Shown piece after piece: positions 42,290-51,428 of a DNA stretch of 64,000 bases. The notes beneath the pieces were generated by a model. It did not search any database and was not told where the DNA came from. It saw only the letters and a list, made by a program, of their open reading frames with translations. The stretch is taken from positions 248,001-312,000 of the forward strand of contig NZ_JHBV01000030.1 in the NCBI RefSeq assembly GCF_000724545.1, written 5' to 3'. Numbering within the stretch: position 1 is the first letter of the stretch; every line of letters starts with the position of its first letter. Origin of the DNA: Aureispira sp. CCB-QB1. Its GTDB lineage: Bacteria; Bacteroidota; Bacteroidia; Chitinophagales; Saprospiraceae. The position numbers and the translations under genes were made by a program.

Positions 42290-42430
42290 TAAAAACTAAA
42301 AAACTAAGCTTGCCGAGTAGCCTTCACGAAGCTAATCAACGGAGTATTATTATTTTATACAAGCACTTTATTAGCCAACTACATTACTAGTATAGGCTAT
42401 TTCAGTAGTGCTGTTCAGTTGATAATCAGT
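42290..42430. repeat. Degenerate dispersed repeat ending in the 24-base motif
   Basis: In the 603-base gap 42021-42623. The segment ends with AGTGCTGTTCAGTTGATAAT then CAGT (42407-42430), matching 35165-35188 inverted and 2144-2166. Upstream are fragments such as GAGTAGCC and CACGAAGC that echo the hairpin core of copies 1 and 2. Otherwise the gap holds only the -7 box at 42562. Confidence 0.45.
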
Positions 42431-42561
42431 CTTATACAATCAAACCTCACAAAATTTTAACAATCTAATTATCAACTTAATACAAGGTACTTTTTTAAGT
42501 TTCCTGTTAAAAAACATAAAAATTAGCACACTATTCACTAAAGTAAAATAGCAAAAATCCC

Positions 42562-42569
42562 TAACTTTG
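42562..42569 (+). promoter_or_regulatory. Candidate -7 box upstream of the cytochrome b-like gene
   Basis: TAACTTTG, 54 bases upstream of the start at 42624; no TTG at -33 spacing. Confidence 0.35.
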
Positions 42570-42623
42570 AGGCACAACAAAACAGATAGACTCATATTTT
42601 GACCACTTGAAAAAAATACACTT

Positions 42624-43070
42624 ATGTTATCAGGTATTAGACATGCTCATTCAGGGCTTCGATGGATTGTTCTTATTTTGCTACTTCTAGCCATTGCCAA
42701 TGCTTTTAGTGGCTGGCGCAGTAAAAAATCTTATACTGACAAAGACAAAAAGATCCATCTTTTTGCCATGATTTTTGTTCACATCCAAGTACTTATTGGT
42801 TTTATATCTTATTATTTAAATTTAGGTGGCAAAGTCAACTTTGGAGCCATTAAAGAAAGCTCAATGATTCGATTTTTTACAGTCGAACATATGACCATGA
42901 TGCTAATTGCCATGATTGTTATTACAATTGGGTTTAGCCGTTCTAAGAAAATAAAAGAAACCCCATTACGTTTTAGACTTGTTTTTATGACCTATTTAAT
43001 TGGCTTGGTGCTCATTTTAGCTGGTATTCCTTGGCCATTTAGAGCAGCACTAGGTGCTGGTTGGTTCTAA
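42624..43070 (+). CDS. Small four-helix membrane protein, cytochrome b-like
   Basis: A 148-residue membrane protein with four transmembrane helices (about 12-30, 45-64, 87-106, 117-135). Several His residues sit at or near membrane boundaries: IRHAHSGLRW near the start, FVHIQVLIGF in helix 2, TVEHMTMMLI in helix 3. This pattern is seen in a conserved Bacteroidota family annotated as cytochrome b-like, and His in helices 2 and 3 could ligate haem. Haem binding is not shown by the sequence alone. It is followed 66 bases later by the lipoprotein operon, perhaps independently transcribed. Confidence 0.7.
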   Translation: MLSGIRHAHSGLRWIVLILLLLAIANAFSGWRSKKSYTDKDKKIHLFAMIFVHIQVLIGFISYYLNLGGKVNFGAIKESSMIRFFTVEHMTMMLIAMIVITIGFSRSKKIKETPLRFRLVFMTYLIGLVLILAGIPWPFRAALGAGWF

Positions 43071-43136
43071 TTTGACTCCATTTTTTCTCTTCTAATTGCT
43101 ACAACGGCAATTAGAAGAGGATTTAACGATATATCA

Positions 43137-43553
43137 ATGGCTATACTAATCAATAAGTTATCTCTCTTTTTATTTGTTTTACTTTTTATAATCAGCTGCT
43201 CTCCTAAGCCTACCCAAACCCTAGATGAGCTTTATGAGAAAACGATTTTCACAACAGACACATCAAAAACTAAAGTAAAAACAGGCGACAAAGTTACTAT
43301 TTATTACTGCCTCAAAAATAAAGATAAAGTCATTGCTAGTTCTGATGATGCCATTGAACCTTCTGTTATCACAATACCCCCAAACGAAAGTCTAGATAAA
43401 TTCCAATATCCACTTACTTGGTTAGGATTAGGAGATAGTTGTGTCGCAACAATTGATGCTGCCGATGCAAAACTAGAATTATCTGCCTACAAAGAGCATT
43501 TTAATGCTGGAGACAAGGCAACATTTATATATAAAGTATTGAAGATTAACTAA
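43137..43553 (+). CDS. FKBP-like lipoprotein (stand-alone degenerate domain)
   Basis: A 138-residue lipoprotein. The signal FVLLFIISCSPKP has its lipobox Cys at about residue 22. The mature part follows an FKBP fold plan: KVKTGDKVTIYYCL, IASSDDAIEPSVITIPP, LGLGDSCVATIDA, FNAGDKATFIYKVLKI. It closely parallels the N-terminal domain of the protein encoded next (43558-44442). The aromatic residues that make the FKBP active pocket are not obvious, so isomerase activity is doubtful and a chaperone or binding role is possible. The next gene starts 4 bases after the stop. Confidence 0.7.
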   Translation: MAILINKLSLFLFVLLFIISCSPKPTQTLDELYEKTIFTTDTSKTKVKTGDKVTIYYCLKNKDKVIASSDDAIEPSVITIPPNESLDKFQYPLTWLGLGDSCVATIDAADAKLELSAYKEHFNAGDKATFIYKVLKIN

Positions 43554-43557
43554 TTTT

Positions 43558-44442
43558 ATGCGCCCCACCTTCTTTTTTCTATTATCAATTTTATTTATAC
43601 TCAACAGCTGCCAACCCACCATTTGGCGCAAGCAAATCAAAGGCTTAAAGCCTTATAACAAACATGAATTTTGGTATGAAAAAGTTCCCAAAACATCCAC
43701 TAATCGCCTTCCCAAAGTAGGTGAAGAAGTTCGAATTGACTATACCTTAAGAAAAGGAGATAAAATTTTAGATCATTCCTATGATAATGTTTATCCTGTT
43801 TTAGTACAAATTCCAGAAGAACGTTACGACAACTTTTTCACCAAAGCACTCAAATTGATGGCAGAAGGAGACAGCCTTCGATTGTTAATCCCTGCGGCAG
43901 AGGTTCCAGAGTTATTAGGTCAGTATGTATTAGAATTTGAAGAAGAAGATTTGGTTACATTTACTTATAAGATGCACCAAATTAAAAGCCAAGCTGATCT
44001 TCAAGCAGAAATTTTAGCAGAACAAGTTTACTTAGATTCTGTTCGTTTGAAAATTCCAGAGTTAATTGCTCAATTTGACAAAAAAGAACTCCCTAATTTA
44101 CAGACAACGCCATCGGGTTTGTCCTATCTAATTTTTGAAAATGGAACAGGACCTAAAGCAGCTTTGGGCGATGCGGTTAGTGTTCATTATATTTGTTTTT
44201 CTAATACAGGAAAAATTGTTGACGATTCTTATACCAATATGGTTCCTTTGTCTTTTATTGTTGGAAGTCAATCTTTGATTGAAGGTTGGTCAGAAGGAAC
44301 AACTTTATTAAGCCAAGGCGGAAAAGCAGTCTTGTTTATCCCTCCTAACTTGGCTTATGGTACTCAAGGCAATGGCGATGCCATTGCTCCCAACTCTTGG
44401 GTTATCTTTTTTATCGAGTTAATGGATGTTCAAAAAAAATAA
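43558..44442 (+). CDS. FKBP-type peptidyl-prolyl isomerase lipoprotein, two domains
   Basis: A 294-residue lipoprotein with the lipobox FILNSCQ near residue 18. The N-terminal domain (about 45-140) is a degenerate FKBP domain related to the protein encoded just upstream. A helical linker (about 145-180) leads to the C-terminal FKBP domain (about 185-293): SGLSYLIFENGTGPKAALGD, VHYICFSNTG, IEGWSEGTTLLSQGGKAVLFIPPNLAYG, IAPNSWVIFFIELMDV. The last follows the active FKBP pattern, so the enzyme probably assists folding of exported proteins at the outer membrane. It is the middle gene of a three-gene operon. Confidence 0.88.
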   Translation: MRPTFFFLLSILFILNSCQPTIWRKQIKGLKPYNKHEFWYEKVPKTSTNRLPKVGEEVRIDYTLRKGDKILDHSYDNVYPVLVQIPEERYDNFFTKALKLMAEGDSLRLLIPAAEVPELLGQYVLEFEEEDLVTFTYKMHQIKSQADLQAEILAEQVYLDSVRLKIPELIAQFDKKELPNLQTTPSGLSYLIFENGTGPKAALGDAVSVHYICFSNTGKIVDDSYTNMVPLSFIVGSQSLIEGWSEGTTLLSQGGKAVLFIPPNLAYGTQGNGDAIAPNSWVIFFIELMDVQKK

Positions 44443-44455
44443 AACTACTACCAAA

Positions 44456-45460
44456 ATGAGATACTTACTTTTGCTACTCGTATTATTCGCATTTACAGCC
44501 TGTAATACAGAAAGAAACAATCAACGCGAGATAATTACAGGAATGGAAGCTGCTGTAGCTAAAAATACGGAAGATAAGTTTTTGCGTCCTTTGATTGCCA
44601 ATTACCTCCAATATTACAAAGATTTTAAAGAAGATGAAATGGCACCTATTTATCTTTATCGTTGTGCTGTTTTGTACTATAGACTTCATAATCATGGAGA
44701 GGCATCCAAACATTTGGAAACGATTTTGAGAGAGTATCCCGAAACGCCTATTTTGGAAGATACCTATCTTTTTTTGGCAATGATTCAAGCCAGTCCTGTG
44801 GGAAGAAAATCTCGTGCCGAAGAAATATACAAGGAATATTTAGAAAAATATCCACAAGGTAAAGGTATTGCCGAAGCCAATTATTTTTTTCGACCAGAGA
44901 ATGAGAAATTACAAGATCGAATTGACGAAGTATTAAAAGAAATTAACAGCCTTCCAAGAGGTGCTAGTCCTAGCGAAACGGTCTTAAAAAAATTGATGTT
45001 TTTATATGCTAATTTTGTTAAAAGCAATCCAGATAGTCCTCTATCGCCTACGTATTGCTTACAAGGGGCTCGGTTAGCTGTTCGCTTAGAGGAGCATTTG
45101 ATTGCAATACAGTTTTTAGACAAGATCTATACAAGTTACCCTAAATTTGAACAATACGCTGATGCAATGTTGATGTTAGCCGTTGAATACGATACCAACA
45201 TTACGCTTTATCTTCGCAAAAACAAGGTTGTTTCCTCTCCTTTAAATGATAATATTACAGCTGCCAAATTAAAAAATATGGATGTAATTGCAGAAGGGGG
45301 GAAATTATATAAAGAAATTATTGAGCGTTTCCCCAATTATGAAGTTGCGGAATCTGCTCGAAGTGGCTTAAAAAATCTAGGAAAAGAAACGGAAGCTGTT
45401 GTCGAAGAATTTATTCGAGTTCAAGACTCTATTCAAAATGCTACACTAAGCCCACAGTAA
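44456..45460 (+). CDS. TPR lipoprotein
   Basis: A 334-residue lipoprotein starting at the ATG at 44456; an ATG at 44426 overlaps the previous gene and would put ten charged residues before the signal. The signal is LLLLLVLFAFTACN. The mature protein is built of TPR-like helices: LYRCAVLYYRLHNHGEASKHLETILREYPETP, EEIYKEYLEKYPQGKG, IAIQFLDKIYTSYP and others. This is the BamD/YbgF style of outer-membrane TPR lipoprotein, though no specific homologue can be claimed. It starts 13 bases after the FKBP gene in the same operon, which ends at the terminator 45467-45505. Confidence 0.78.
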   Translation: MRYLLLLLVLFAFTACNTERNNQREIITGMEAAVAKNTEDKFLRPLIANYLQYYKDFKEDEMAPIYLYRCAVLYYRLHNHGEASKHLETILREYPETPILEDTYLFLAMIQASPVGRKSRAEEIYKEYLEKYPQGKGIAEANYFFRPENEKLQDRIDEVLKEINSLPRGASPSETVLKKLMFLYANFVKSNPDSPLSPTYCLQGARLAVRLEEHLIAIQFLDKIYTSYPKFEQYADAMLMLAVEYDTNITLYLRKNKVVSSPLNDNITAAKLKNMDVIAEGGKLYKEIIERFPNYEVAESARSGLKNLGKETEAVVEEFIRVQDSIQNATLSPQ

Positions 45461-45466
45461 AATAAG

Positions 45467-45505
45467 AAGGCTGTTGAAGCACCTCGCTCCAACAGCCTTT
45501 TGTTA
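45467..45505. terminator. Bidirectional Rho-independent terminator
   Basis: Stem AAGGCTGTTG (45467-45476) with CAACAGCCTT (45490-45499), then TTTGTT on the plus strand. It serves the converging genes ending at 45460 and 45527. Confidence 0.8.
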
Positions 45506-45526
45506 TTTATTCGATACAACGTATGT

Positions 45527-47320
45527 TTATTTAAAACAGTATTGATTAGCCTCCAACAATTGATCTGCAATTGTTCGACGCAATTCTTTAGTATTCAAAA
45601 ACTCATGCTTGGTAAAACGCTTAATTCCTAGCATAATCATACGCTTGGTGTCTCCATCCGCCCAAGCAGCAACTGCATTTTTAGCATGAATGCCACAACG
45701 TTCAATCGCATCGTTCACATACAATTGAGTCATTGCTATTTCTGACTTACAAGCTTCCTCTCCTCGAACACTGCATGCTTTTAGCGTTGCTAAAATAGCT
45801 GATTCACAGACATAAATTTCAGACATAATATCTGCTAAATTCATTAAGATTTCTTGCTCATCTTGTAATGCTTGCATTAATTTCTGAATGGTAGCTCCTG
45901 CTACTGCCAAAAATAGTTTTTTCAAGTTGGCAACATATTTTTTCTCATCTGCTAACAAACCACTTGCCATATCTCCCATTGAAGGCATTCCTGTCAATTC
46001 TTTTTGAACAGCCATAGCAGGAGTCATCATATCCATTTCTCCTTTTAGAACACGTTTCATCAACATATCCACTGTCAACATACGATTGATTTCGTTGGTA
46101 CCTTCAAAAATACGATTGATACGAGCATCACGATAAGCACCAGCCATATGCATTTCTTCTGAATAGCCCATTCCACCATGAATCTGTAAACCTTCGTCTG
46201 CACAATAATCCAAGCATTCTGAACCATATACTTTCAAGATAGCACACTCGATAGCGTATTCTTCTGCTGCTCCCAACAAAGCATCTGCTAGAGGTTTTCC
46301 TTCTTCTGTCAACTTATGCTCCATTCGAGAAATATCTCTTCCTGCGCGATGCATTGCTGATTCTACAGCGTAAATACGAGTTGCTTGCTCTCCTAATTTG
46401 TATTTAATTGCTCCAAATTGACCAATATTTTTGCCAAATTGTTTGCGCTCATTAGCATATTGAATAGATAAAGTACTCAATGTTTTAGAAGCACCTAAAA
46501 CGCCCGCACACAATTTGATACGACCAATATTCAAGATATTAAAAGCAATTTTGTGCCCTTTTCCTATTTCTCCCAACAAGTTTTCTACAGGAACTTTTAC
46601 ATTCTCGAAGAATACTTGACGAGTAGAAGAACCTTTAATTCCTAGCTTTTGCTCTTCTGCTCCTAAAGAAACACCTTCCCAGTCTTTTTCTATAATAAAC
46701 CCTGTAAATTTATCTCCGTCTACTTGTGCAAATACGGTAAATACATCTGCAAATCCAGCATTTGTAATCCACATTTTTTGACCATTTACAATGTAGTGCT
46801 TTCCATCTTCAGACAATACCGCCTGAGTTTTGGCAGACAAAGCATCTGAACCAGATGTTGGCTCTGTCAAACAATAGGCAGCAAACTTATCTCCTGCAAT
46901 GCAAGGTGGCAAATACTTTTGCTTCTGAGCCTCTGTACCAAAATACAAGATTGGCAACATTCCAATCCCTGTATGTGCTCCATGCGACAAGGAGAAAGAA
47001 CGCGTAGGTGCCAAAGCTGCGGTCAAAGCCATGTTGGTCTCAAAGTTTTGCATAAACCCTCCATATTCCTCAGGAAATGAAGTTCCCAACAATCCCAAGT
47101 CACCAGCTTCTTTTAGTAGCTTTTTGGTCAACTCCAAATCTAATTTTTCAATTTGATCTGCAACAGGAAGTACCTTTTTATTCACAAACTCATTGGCCAT
47201 TCCTAAGACCATATTCTGCTCTTCTGTCAAATCTTCTACTATAAATACACTGGAGGGATCTGTCTCTGTTATCAAGAACTCACCACCTTTCAATAGCTTT
47301 TGCTCTGTGTCCATCATCAT
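45527..47320 (-). CDS. Acyl-CoA dehydrogenase
   Basis: A 597-residue flavoenzyme of fatty acid beta-oxidation. The N-terminal and middle domains (about 25-250) carry AYCLTEPTSGSDALSAKT and NGQKMWITNAGFADVFTVFAQ, the FAD and substrate signatures. The C-terminal flavin domain has LQIHGGMGYSEEM and YRDARINRIFEGTNEINRM, with the probable catalytic Glu in FEGT. A further roughly 180-residue helical extension makes it longer than the 380-residue short-chain enzymes and similar to the very-long-chain type. No thiolase or enoyl-CoA hydratase is adjacent. A -7-like box (minus strand, 47402-47395) lies about 75 bases upstream. Confidence 0.93.
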   Translation of the reverse strand: MMMDTEQKLLKGGEFLITETDPSSVFIVEDLTEEQNMVLGMANEFVNKKVLPVADQIEKLDLELTKKLLKEAGDLGLLGTSFPEEYGGFMQNFETNMALTAALAPTRSFSLSHGAHTGIGMLPILYFGTEAQKQKYLPPCIAGDKFAAYCLTEPTSGSDALSAKTQAVLSEDGKHYIVNGQKMWITNAGFADVFTVFAQVDGDKFTGFIIEKDWEGVSLGAEEQKLGIKGSSTRQVFFENVKVPVENLLGEIGKGHKIAFNILNIGRIKLCAGVLGASKTLSTLSIQYANERKQFGKNIGQFGAIKYKLGEQATRIYAVESAMHRAGRDISRMEHKLTEEGKPLADALLGAAEEYAIECAILKVYGSECLDYCADEGLQIHGGMGYSEEMHMAGAYRDARINRIFEGTNEINRMLTVDMLMKRVLKGEMDMMTPAMAVQKELTGMPSMGDMASGLLADEKKYVANLKKLFLAVAGATIQKLMQALQDEQEILMNLADIMSEIYVCESAILATLKACSVRGEEACKSEIAMTQLYVNDAIERCGIHAKNAVAAWADGDTKRMIMLGIKRFTKHEFLNTKELRRTIADQLLEANQYCFK

Positions 47321-47727
47321 AATTTTAATTGATTTAATTGTTTTGATGTATAATTGATTAACTTTTTGGTTAAATTTTCTTTCAAAGAAACGAACAAAAC
47401 TAGTAAAATGTTCCGTAAAAAGAAATTTTCTTCTAAACTTTCAGTAAGTTTTGAAAATAAAATTTCTTTAACATTTTGCTAAAGCATTGTTAATATTTCC
47501 ATTCGCTCCATTCAAACAGCAACGTAGTTCCTCTTTTCAACTCTATTTTATTACCATTCACAGGTTGCTCTTGAACTAATTTTGAGCGTTCGATGTTGGT
47601 AGCGATGAACAACAAAGTACATCAATAGCTTTGTACGACAACCATATACTTATACCATTCTCTATTGTTTTTTTTTATACCTTTGAGGCTTTTAAGCCAG
47701 TAGGCAAAAAATAATAATCCTCCATCT

Positions 47728-47750
47728 ATTTGATAGATAGTCTATCAAAT
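47728..47750. promoter_or_regulatory. Perfect inverted repeat upstream of tatD
   Basis: ATTTGATAGA and TCTATCAAAT flank a 3-base spacer, 46 bases before the tatD start. A -7-like box TACCTTTG lies at 47678-47685. It could be an operator or the hairpin of a short leader. The rest of the gap 47321-47795 shows nothing clear. Confidence 0.4.
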
Positions 47751-47795
47751 TATATCAACAATCATCAAAAATTATACTTATTCACAAATAACCTT

Positions 47796-48563
47796 ATGTT
47801 AGTAGATACACACGCACATTTATACGCCTCTCAATTCAAAGATGATCGAGCAGAAATGATTCAACGTGCTTTTGATAATGGCATTGAGCATTTATTTTTA
47901 CCCAATATAGACGCTCAATCTATCGACGGTATGCTAGCTTTAGAAAAAGCTTATCCCAATCAATGCCACGCTATGATGGGCTTACATCCTTGCTCTGTCG
48001 ATGCTGATTATAAAAAAACACTCGCCATGATGGAAGAATGGTTCGACAAACGTCCTTTCTGTGCTGTTGGTGAAATTGGTTTGGATTATTACTGGAGTAA
48101 AGAGTTTGTTGCTGAACAAAAAGATGCATTTCGCACTCAATGTCGTTGGGCAAAAGAACTAGATATTCCTATTGTCATTCATGCCCGCGATTCGCTAGAC
48201 GATTTAATTCAAATTGTAAGAGAAGAAAAAACCGCTAATTTTAGAGGTATTTTTCACTGTTTTGGAGGAAGTCTCGAACAAGCAAACCAAATCATTGAAT
48301 TAGGTTTTTTAATGGGTCTAGGAGGTGTTTTAACTTTTAAAAAGGCAAACTTAGGTGCCGTTGTTGAACACATTGATCTAAAACACTTAGTTTTGGAAAC
48401 GGATGCTCCTTATCTGACTCCAACTCCTTATCGTGGCAAGCGAAATGAAAGTGCTTATATTAAGATTATTGCCGAAAAACTAGCAGAAGTCAAAGGAATC
48501 TCCGTAGAAGAAGTCGGCAAGGTAACCAGTGCTACAGCCCTAGAACTGTTTGGTGTTCAATGA
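47796..48563 (+). CDS. tatD: TatD family metal-dependent hydrolase
   Basis: A 255-residue cytoplasmic hydrolase of the amidohydrolase-like TIM-barrel superfamily. Metal and active-site residues are visible in order: DTHAHLY (two His), GEIGLDYYW (Glu), IHARDS (His), FHCFGGS (His) and LETDAPYLTP (Asp). TatD enzymes act as 3'-5' exonuclease or D-aminoacyl-tRNA deacylase-like hydrolases in DNA repair and quality control. The ATG at 47796 gives the standard family N-terminus (MLVDTHAHL); a TTG 66 bases upstream would add a spurious extension. A shared terminator separates it from the receptor gene. Confidence 0.92.
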   Translation: MLVDTHAHLYASQFKDDRAEMIQRAFDNGIEHLFLPNIDAQSIDGMLALEKAYPNQCHAMMGLHPCSVDADYKKTLAMMEEWFDKRPFCAVGEIGLDYYWSKEFVAEQKDAFRTQCRWAKELDIPIVIHARDSLDDLIQIVREEKTANFRGIFHCFGGSLEQANQIIELGFLMGLGGVLTFKKANLGAVVEHIDLKHLVLETDAPYLTPTPYRGKRNESAYIKIIAEKLAEVKGISVEEVGKVTSATALELFGVQ

Positions 48564-48609
48564 TTGTTCTAACACTCATATACTTCTCTGAAAAATAAAC
48601 GGAATAATA

Positions 48610-48649
48610 TTAATGTTGAATGGTATCCAATAGTACCATTCAACATTAA
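48610..48649. terminator. Hairpin terminator between tatD and the receptor gene
   Basis: Perfect 16-bp stem (48610-48625 with 48634-48649) with an 8-base loop between the converging genes. T tracts are modest on both sides. Confidence 0.65.
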
Positions 48650-48678
48650 GTATTTCTCAATTTTTGAATCCTTAAATC

Positions 48679-51063
48679 CTAACGACGGCGACCTCCCGAA
48701 TACTCCATGGCTTCTCCTTTGCCAAATCCATAGCTAAATCCAAGCGTTATAAAACGTCCACGTTGTCCAAAACTATAGATATAAAAATCCTCTTGTTCTA
48801 TTTCTGTTTCTCGAACACGAGTCGCAAAAAGATCTCGCACGCTCAAACTTATAACAGCTTTTCCTTTCAACAACTTTTTGCGAACGCCTAGATTCAAAGC
48901 AAAACTCTGCCCTACTGTACTTTGTACGGTTTTATATTTAGAACGGTAATCTCCCATCAGTTCAAAATCAATATCATAAGGCAATTGAAATTTCGTTGTT
49001 AATTTCGTTGACCACTGGTCTGCCTTAAAATCAAACTCTGCGGTACCAAAGGTTCCTTGACGGCTAAAATAGTTATAATTAAAATCACCATTAATCGTTA
49101 ACCATTTCAATGGTGTATACTTCGCATTAAACTCTACTCCTGTCGCATTTCGTTGACCAATATTCATTGGCATAAATGTATTAACATTGTTCTCAAAAGT
49201 AGATACTCGTTCAATGACAGCTGTTGTATAACGATGGTAGACACTCAAATTCAAAGAGAGTTTATCTAGAATATAAATTCCTGTCAGTTCATACGAGTCT
49301 GTAAATTCTGGTAATAAATCAGGATTTCCAGAACGTATCGTAAAGTTATTTCGAATATTAAAGAAAGGGTTCAAATCCCATAACCTAGGTCTGAATATTC
49401 GGCGAGAATACCCCGCCTGCATAGAGAAACGTTCGTTAATTTTGTAAGAGGCATGGGCACTAGGAAACAGGTTGGTGTAATTTTGATTGTTCGCCTCGTT
49501 GGTATTCACCAAAAAGGTTCGTAGGTCGGTATTTTCTACTCTCAAACCTATTTTAACGCCCCATTTTTTATCTTCATAAGAGCCCGTTCCATAAAATGCC
49601 AATACTTTTTGATCGTATTCAAATACATTCGTTAGTCCTTGGTTCAGTACCCAGTTGTCATTAATCAGATCAGAAACAGCATAGTCATTGCTAATATCCA
49701 TGATAACATATTGACTTCCCAACTCCATCTTAACTTTCTTACCAAAAGGCTTTACATAATCTGCCTGAAACGTATATCGTGCCTCTTTAAAAGCTGTATT
49801 GGTTTGTTGATAGTTATTCTCTAAATTTCCTGATGTGGTAATATTTTCAAACTCTGAATTTTGCGCTTTACTAAAGAAATTACCCAAAGCACTAATTTGT
49901 AGGGTATGTTCCTTGTTGTCTTTAAACTCCCCTTTATAAATCAATTCATATTGCCCTTTGGGATTGGTTGCCCCTGTCGTTTCTTTTCGATACCACTCTG
50001 CTACTGTAAAGTCATTGTTGTCTATCTCTTTAAAATTTGTTTGAGAGGGTTGGCTTTCTATTTCGTAAGCAAAGTTTCCTGATAAGGTTAGCACATTACG
50101 ATCATTAATATGATAATCTGCTCCTAACAAAACATTAAAAAAAGTTTCGTTCCTATATTCCACTCCATCGCTCAAAATACTTGTTCCAGTAACTAAGTTT
50201 CGATTGATATTCTCATTATTTCTTGGCAAGGAACGATACCCTGCTCCTATTTGACTAAATAAATTAAATTTCTCTGTTCGTTGATTTAAACTAAACCCGA
50301 TGCTATGGTTATGAGGATACCCCGTGTTTAAAGAAATGGAGCCGTTTACCCCCTTTCGCTCTTCTTTTTTTAGAACAATATTGATAATGCCAGCCGTTCC
50401 TTCAGCATCGTACTTAGCCGATGGATTGGTCACAACCTCTATTTTTTCAACCATATCAGCAGTGATTGTCCCCAAAGCATTGCTCTCATCGCTTGCCAAA
50501 ATAGATGGTTTACCATTAATCAATATTTGTACCCCACTCGTTCCTCTCAAACTAACTTGCCCCTCAATATTCACATCGACAGAAGGCACATTATTTAATA
50601 ACTCCAAGGCGCTTGCTCCCGTACTACTCAAATCCTTGCCAACATTAAATACTTTTTTATCCAACTTGAACTCCATTTGAGATTTTTCTGCACGCACAAC
50701 CACATCTTCCAACACCTCTCCATCTTCTGAGAGTTCGATTGTTCCAACATCTATTTGATTTCCTTCTAGAGATAGGTTGCTTATTTTTTGCGTTTTGAAT
50801 CCTATAAAGCTAATTTCGATGTAAAAATTATTAGAGTCTACTTCTAATTCAAAACTCCCATCTTCTTTTGTTGTTGTTCCTGTTATGAGTTGTTTCGTTT
50901 GCTGGTTTGCCACCATAATCGTCGCAAACTCGACGGGCTGTTGGCCACTTTTTTCGATGACTTTGCCAAATACTTTTAATGGCTTGGATTTTTGAGCCCA
51001 TGCATTCTGCTCAAAAGCAAAAAACAGCACCATACAAAGTGTGAAACTAATGATCGTTTTCAT
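48679..51063 (-). CDS. Outer-membrane TonB-dependent receptor-like beta-barrel protein
   Basis: A 794-residue outer-membrane protein. Residues 1-23 are a signal peptide. A CarboxypepD_reg-like domain (about 29-112; VFGKVIEKSGQQPVEFATIMVANQ) precedes a plug domain (about 130-235; ASALELLNNVPSVDVNIEGQVSLRGTSGVQILINGKPSIL). The remainder is a barrel of the OMP_b-brl_3 type (GYSRRIFRPRLWDLNPF, ITLGFSYGFG). This arrangement is common in Bacteroidota and is usually annotated as a TonB-dependent receptor of unknown ligand. No SusD partner or TonB box is visible, so it may not be a classical nutrient receptor. The C-terminus ends YSGGRRR. Confidence 0.87.
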   Translation of the reverse strand: MKTIISFTLCMVLFFAFEQNAWAQKSKPLKVFGKVIEKSGQQPVEFATIMVANQQTKQLITGTTTKEDGSFELEVDSNNFYIEISFIGFKTQKISNLSLEGNQIDVGTIELSEDGEVLEDVVVRAEKSQMEFKLDKKVFNVGKDLSSTGASALELLNNVPSVDVNIEGQVSLRGTSGVQILINGKPSILASDESNALGTITADMVEKIEVVTNPSAKYDAEGTAGIINIVLKKEERKGVNGSISLNTGYPHNHSIGFSLNQRTEKFNLFSQIGAGYRSLPRNNENINRNLVTGTSILSDGVEYRNETFFNVLLGADYHINDRNVLTLSGNFAYEIESQPSQTNFKEIDNNDFTVAEWYRKETTGATNPKGQYELIYKGEFKDNKEHTLQISALGNFFSKAQNSEFENITTSGNLENNYQQTNTAFKEARYTFQADYVKPFGKKVKMELGSQYVIMDISNDYAVSDLINDNWVLNQGLTNVFEYDQKVLAFYGTGSYEDKKWGVKIGLRVENTDLRTFLVNTNEANNQNYTNLFPSAHASYKINERFSMQAGYSRRIFRPRLWDLNPFFNIRNNFTIRSGNPDLLPEFTDSYELTGIYILDKLSLNLSVYHRYTTAVIERVSTFENNVNTFMPMNIGQRNATGVEFNAKYTPLKWLTINGDFNYNYFSRQGTFGTAEFDFKADQWSTKLTTKFQLPYDIDFELMGDYRSKYKTVQSTVGQSFALNLGVRKKLLKGKAVISLSVRDLFATRVRETEIEQEDFYIYSFGQRGRFITLGFSYGFGKGEAMEYSGGRRR

Positions 51064-51159
51064 TGTAACGAATTGTTTTAGATAAATTTATAGTGTTTAA
51101 AAGAGCAACTACCTAATCCCATAATCTTGTCATTTACTTTATCGATATCTTTGGTTTTT

Positions 51160-51240
51160 AGTGCTGCTTTACAAAGAACGAAGGATAATTCTAAAAAAGA
51201 AAATGAATTCTTTGAACAGCATTTTTAATTGGACAAACAA
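51160..51240. repeat. Short degenerate relative of the dispersed repeat
   Basis: In the 365-base gap 51064-51428. GTGCTG and, 50 bases later, AATTCTTTGAACAGCA recall the ends of copy 1. No gene or other element is supportable in this gap. Confidence 0.3.
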
Positions 51241-51428
51241 CATTCTTAACTCATATTAGGGTAACTCCCTCCGTTGAACCACAAAAAACTGTCGTTTACC
51301 TGATTTGTGTTGAAATCACGCAAAAAAAAGTTGTTATTTGACATTGGTAATTCGATTATGCCAGATCATAAAATCGTTGCTTAGTCCTAAAACAGAATCA
51401 TAACAACTAAAAAGTTAGTACACTACTA

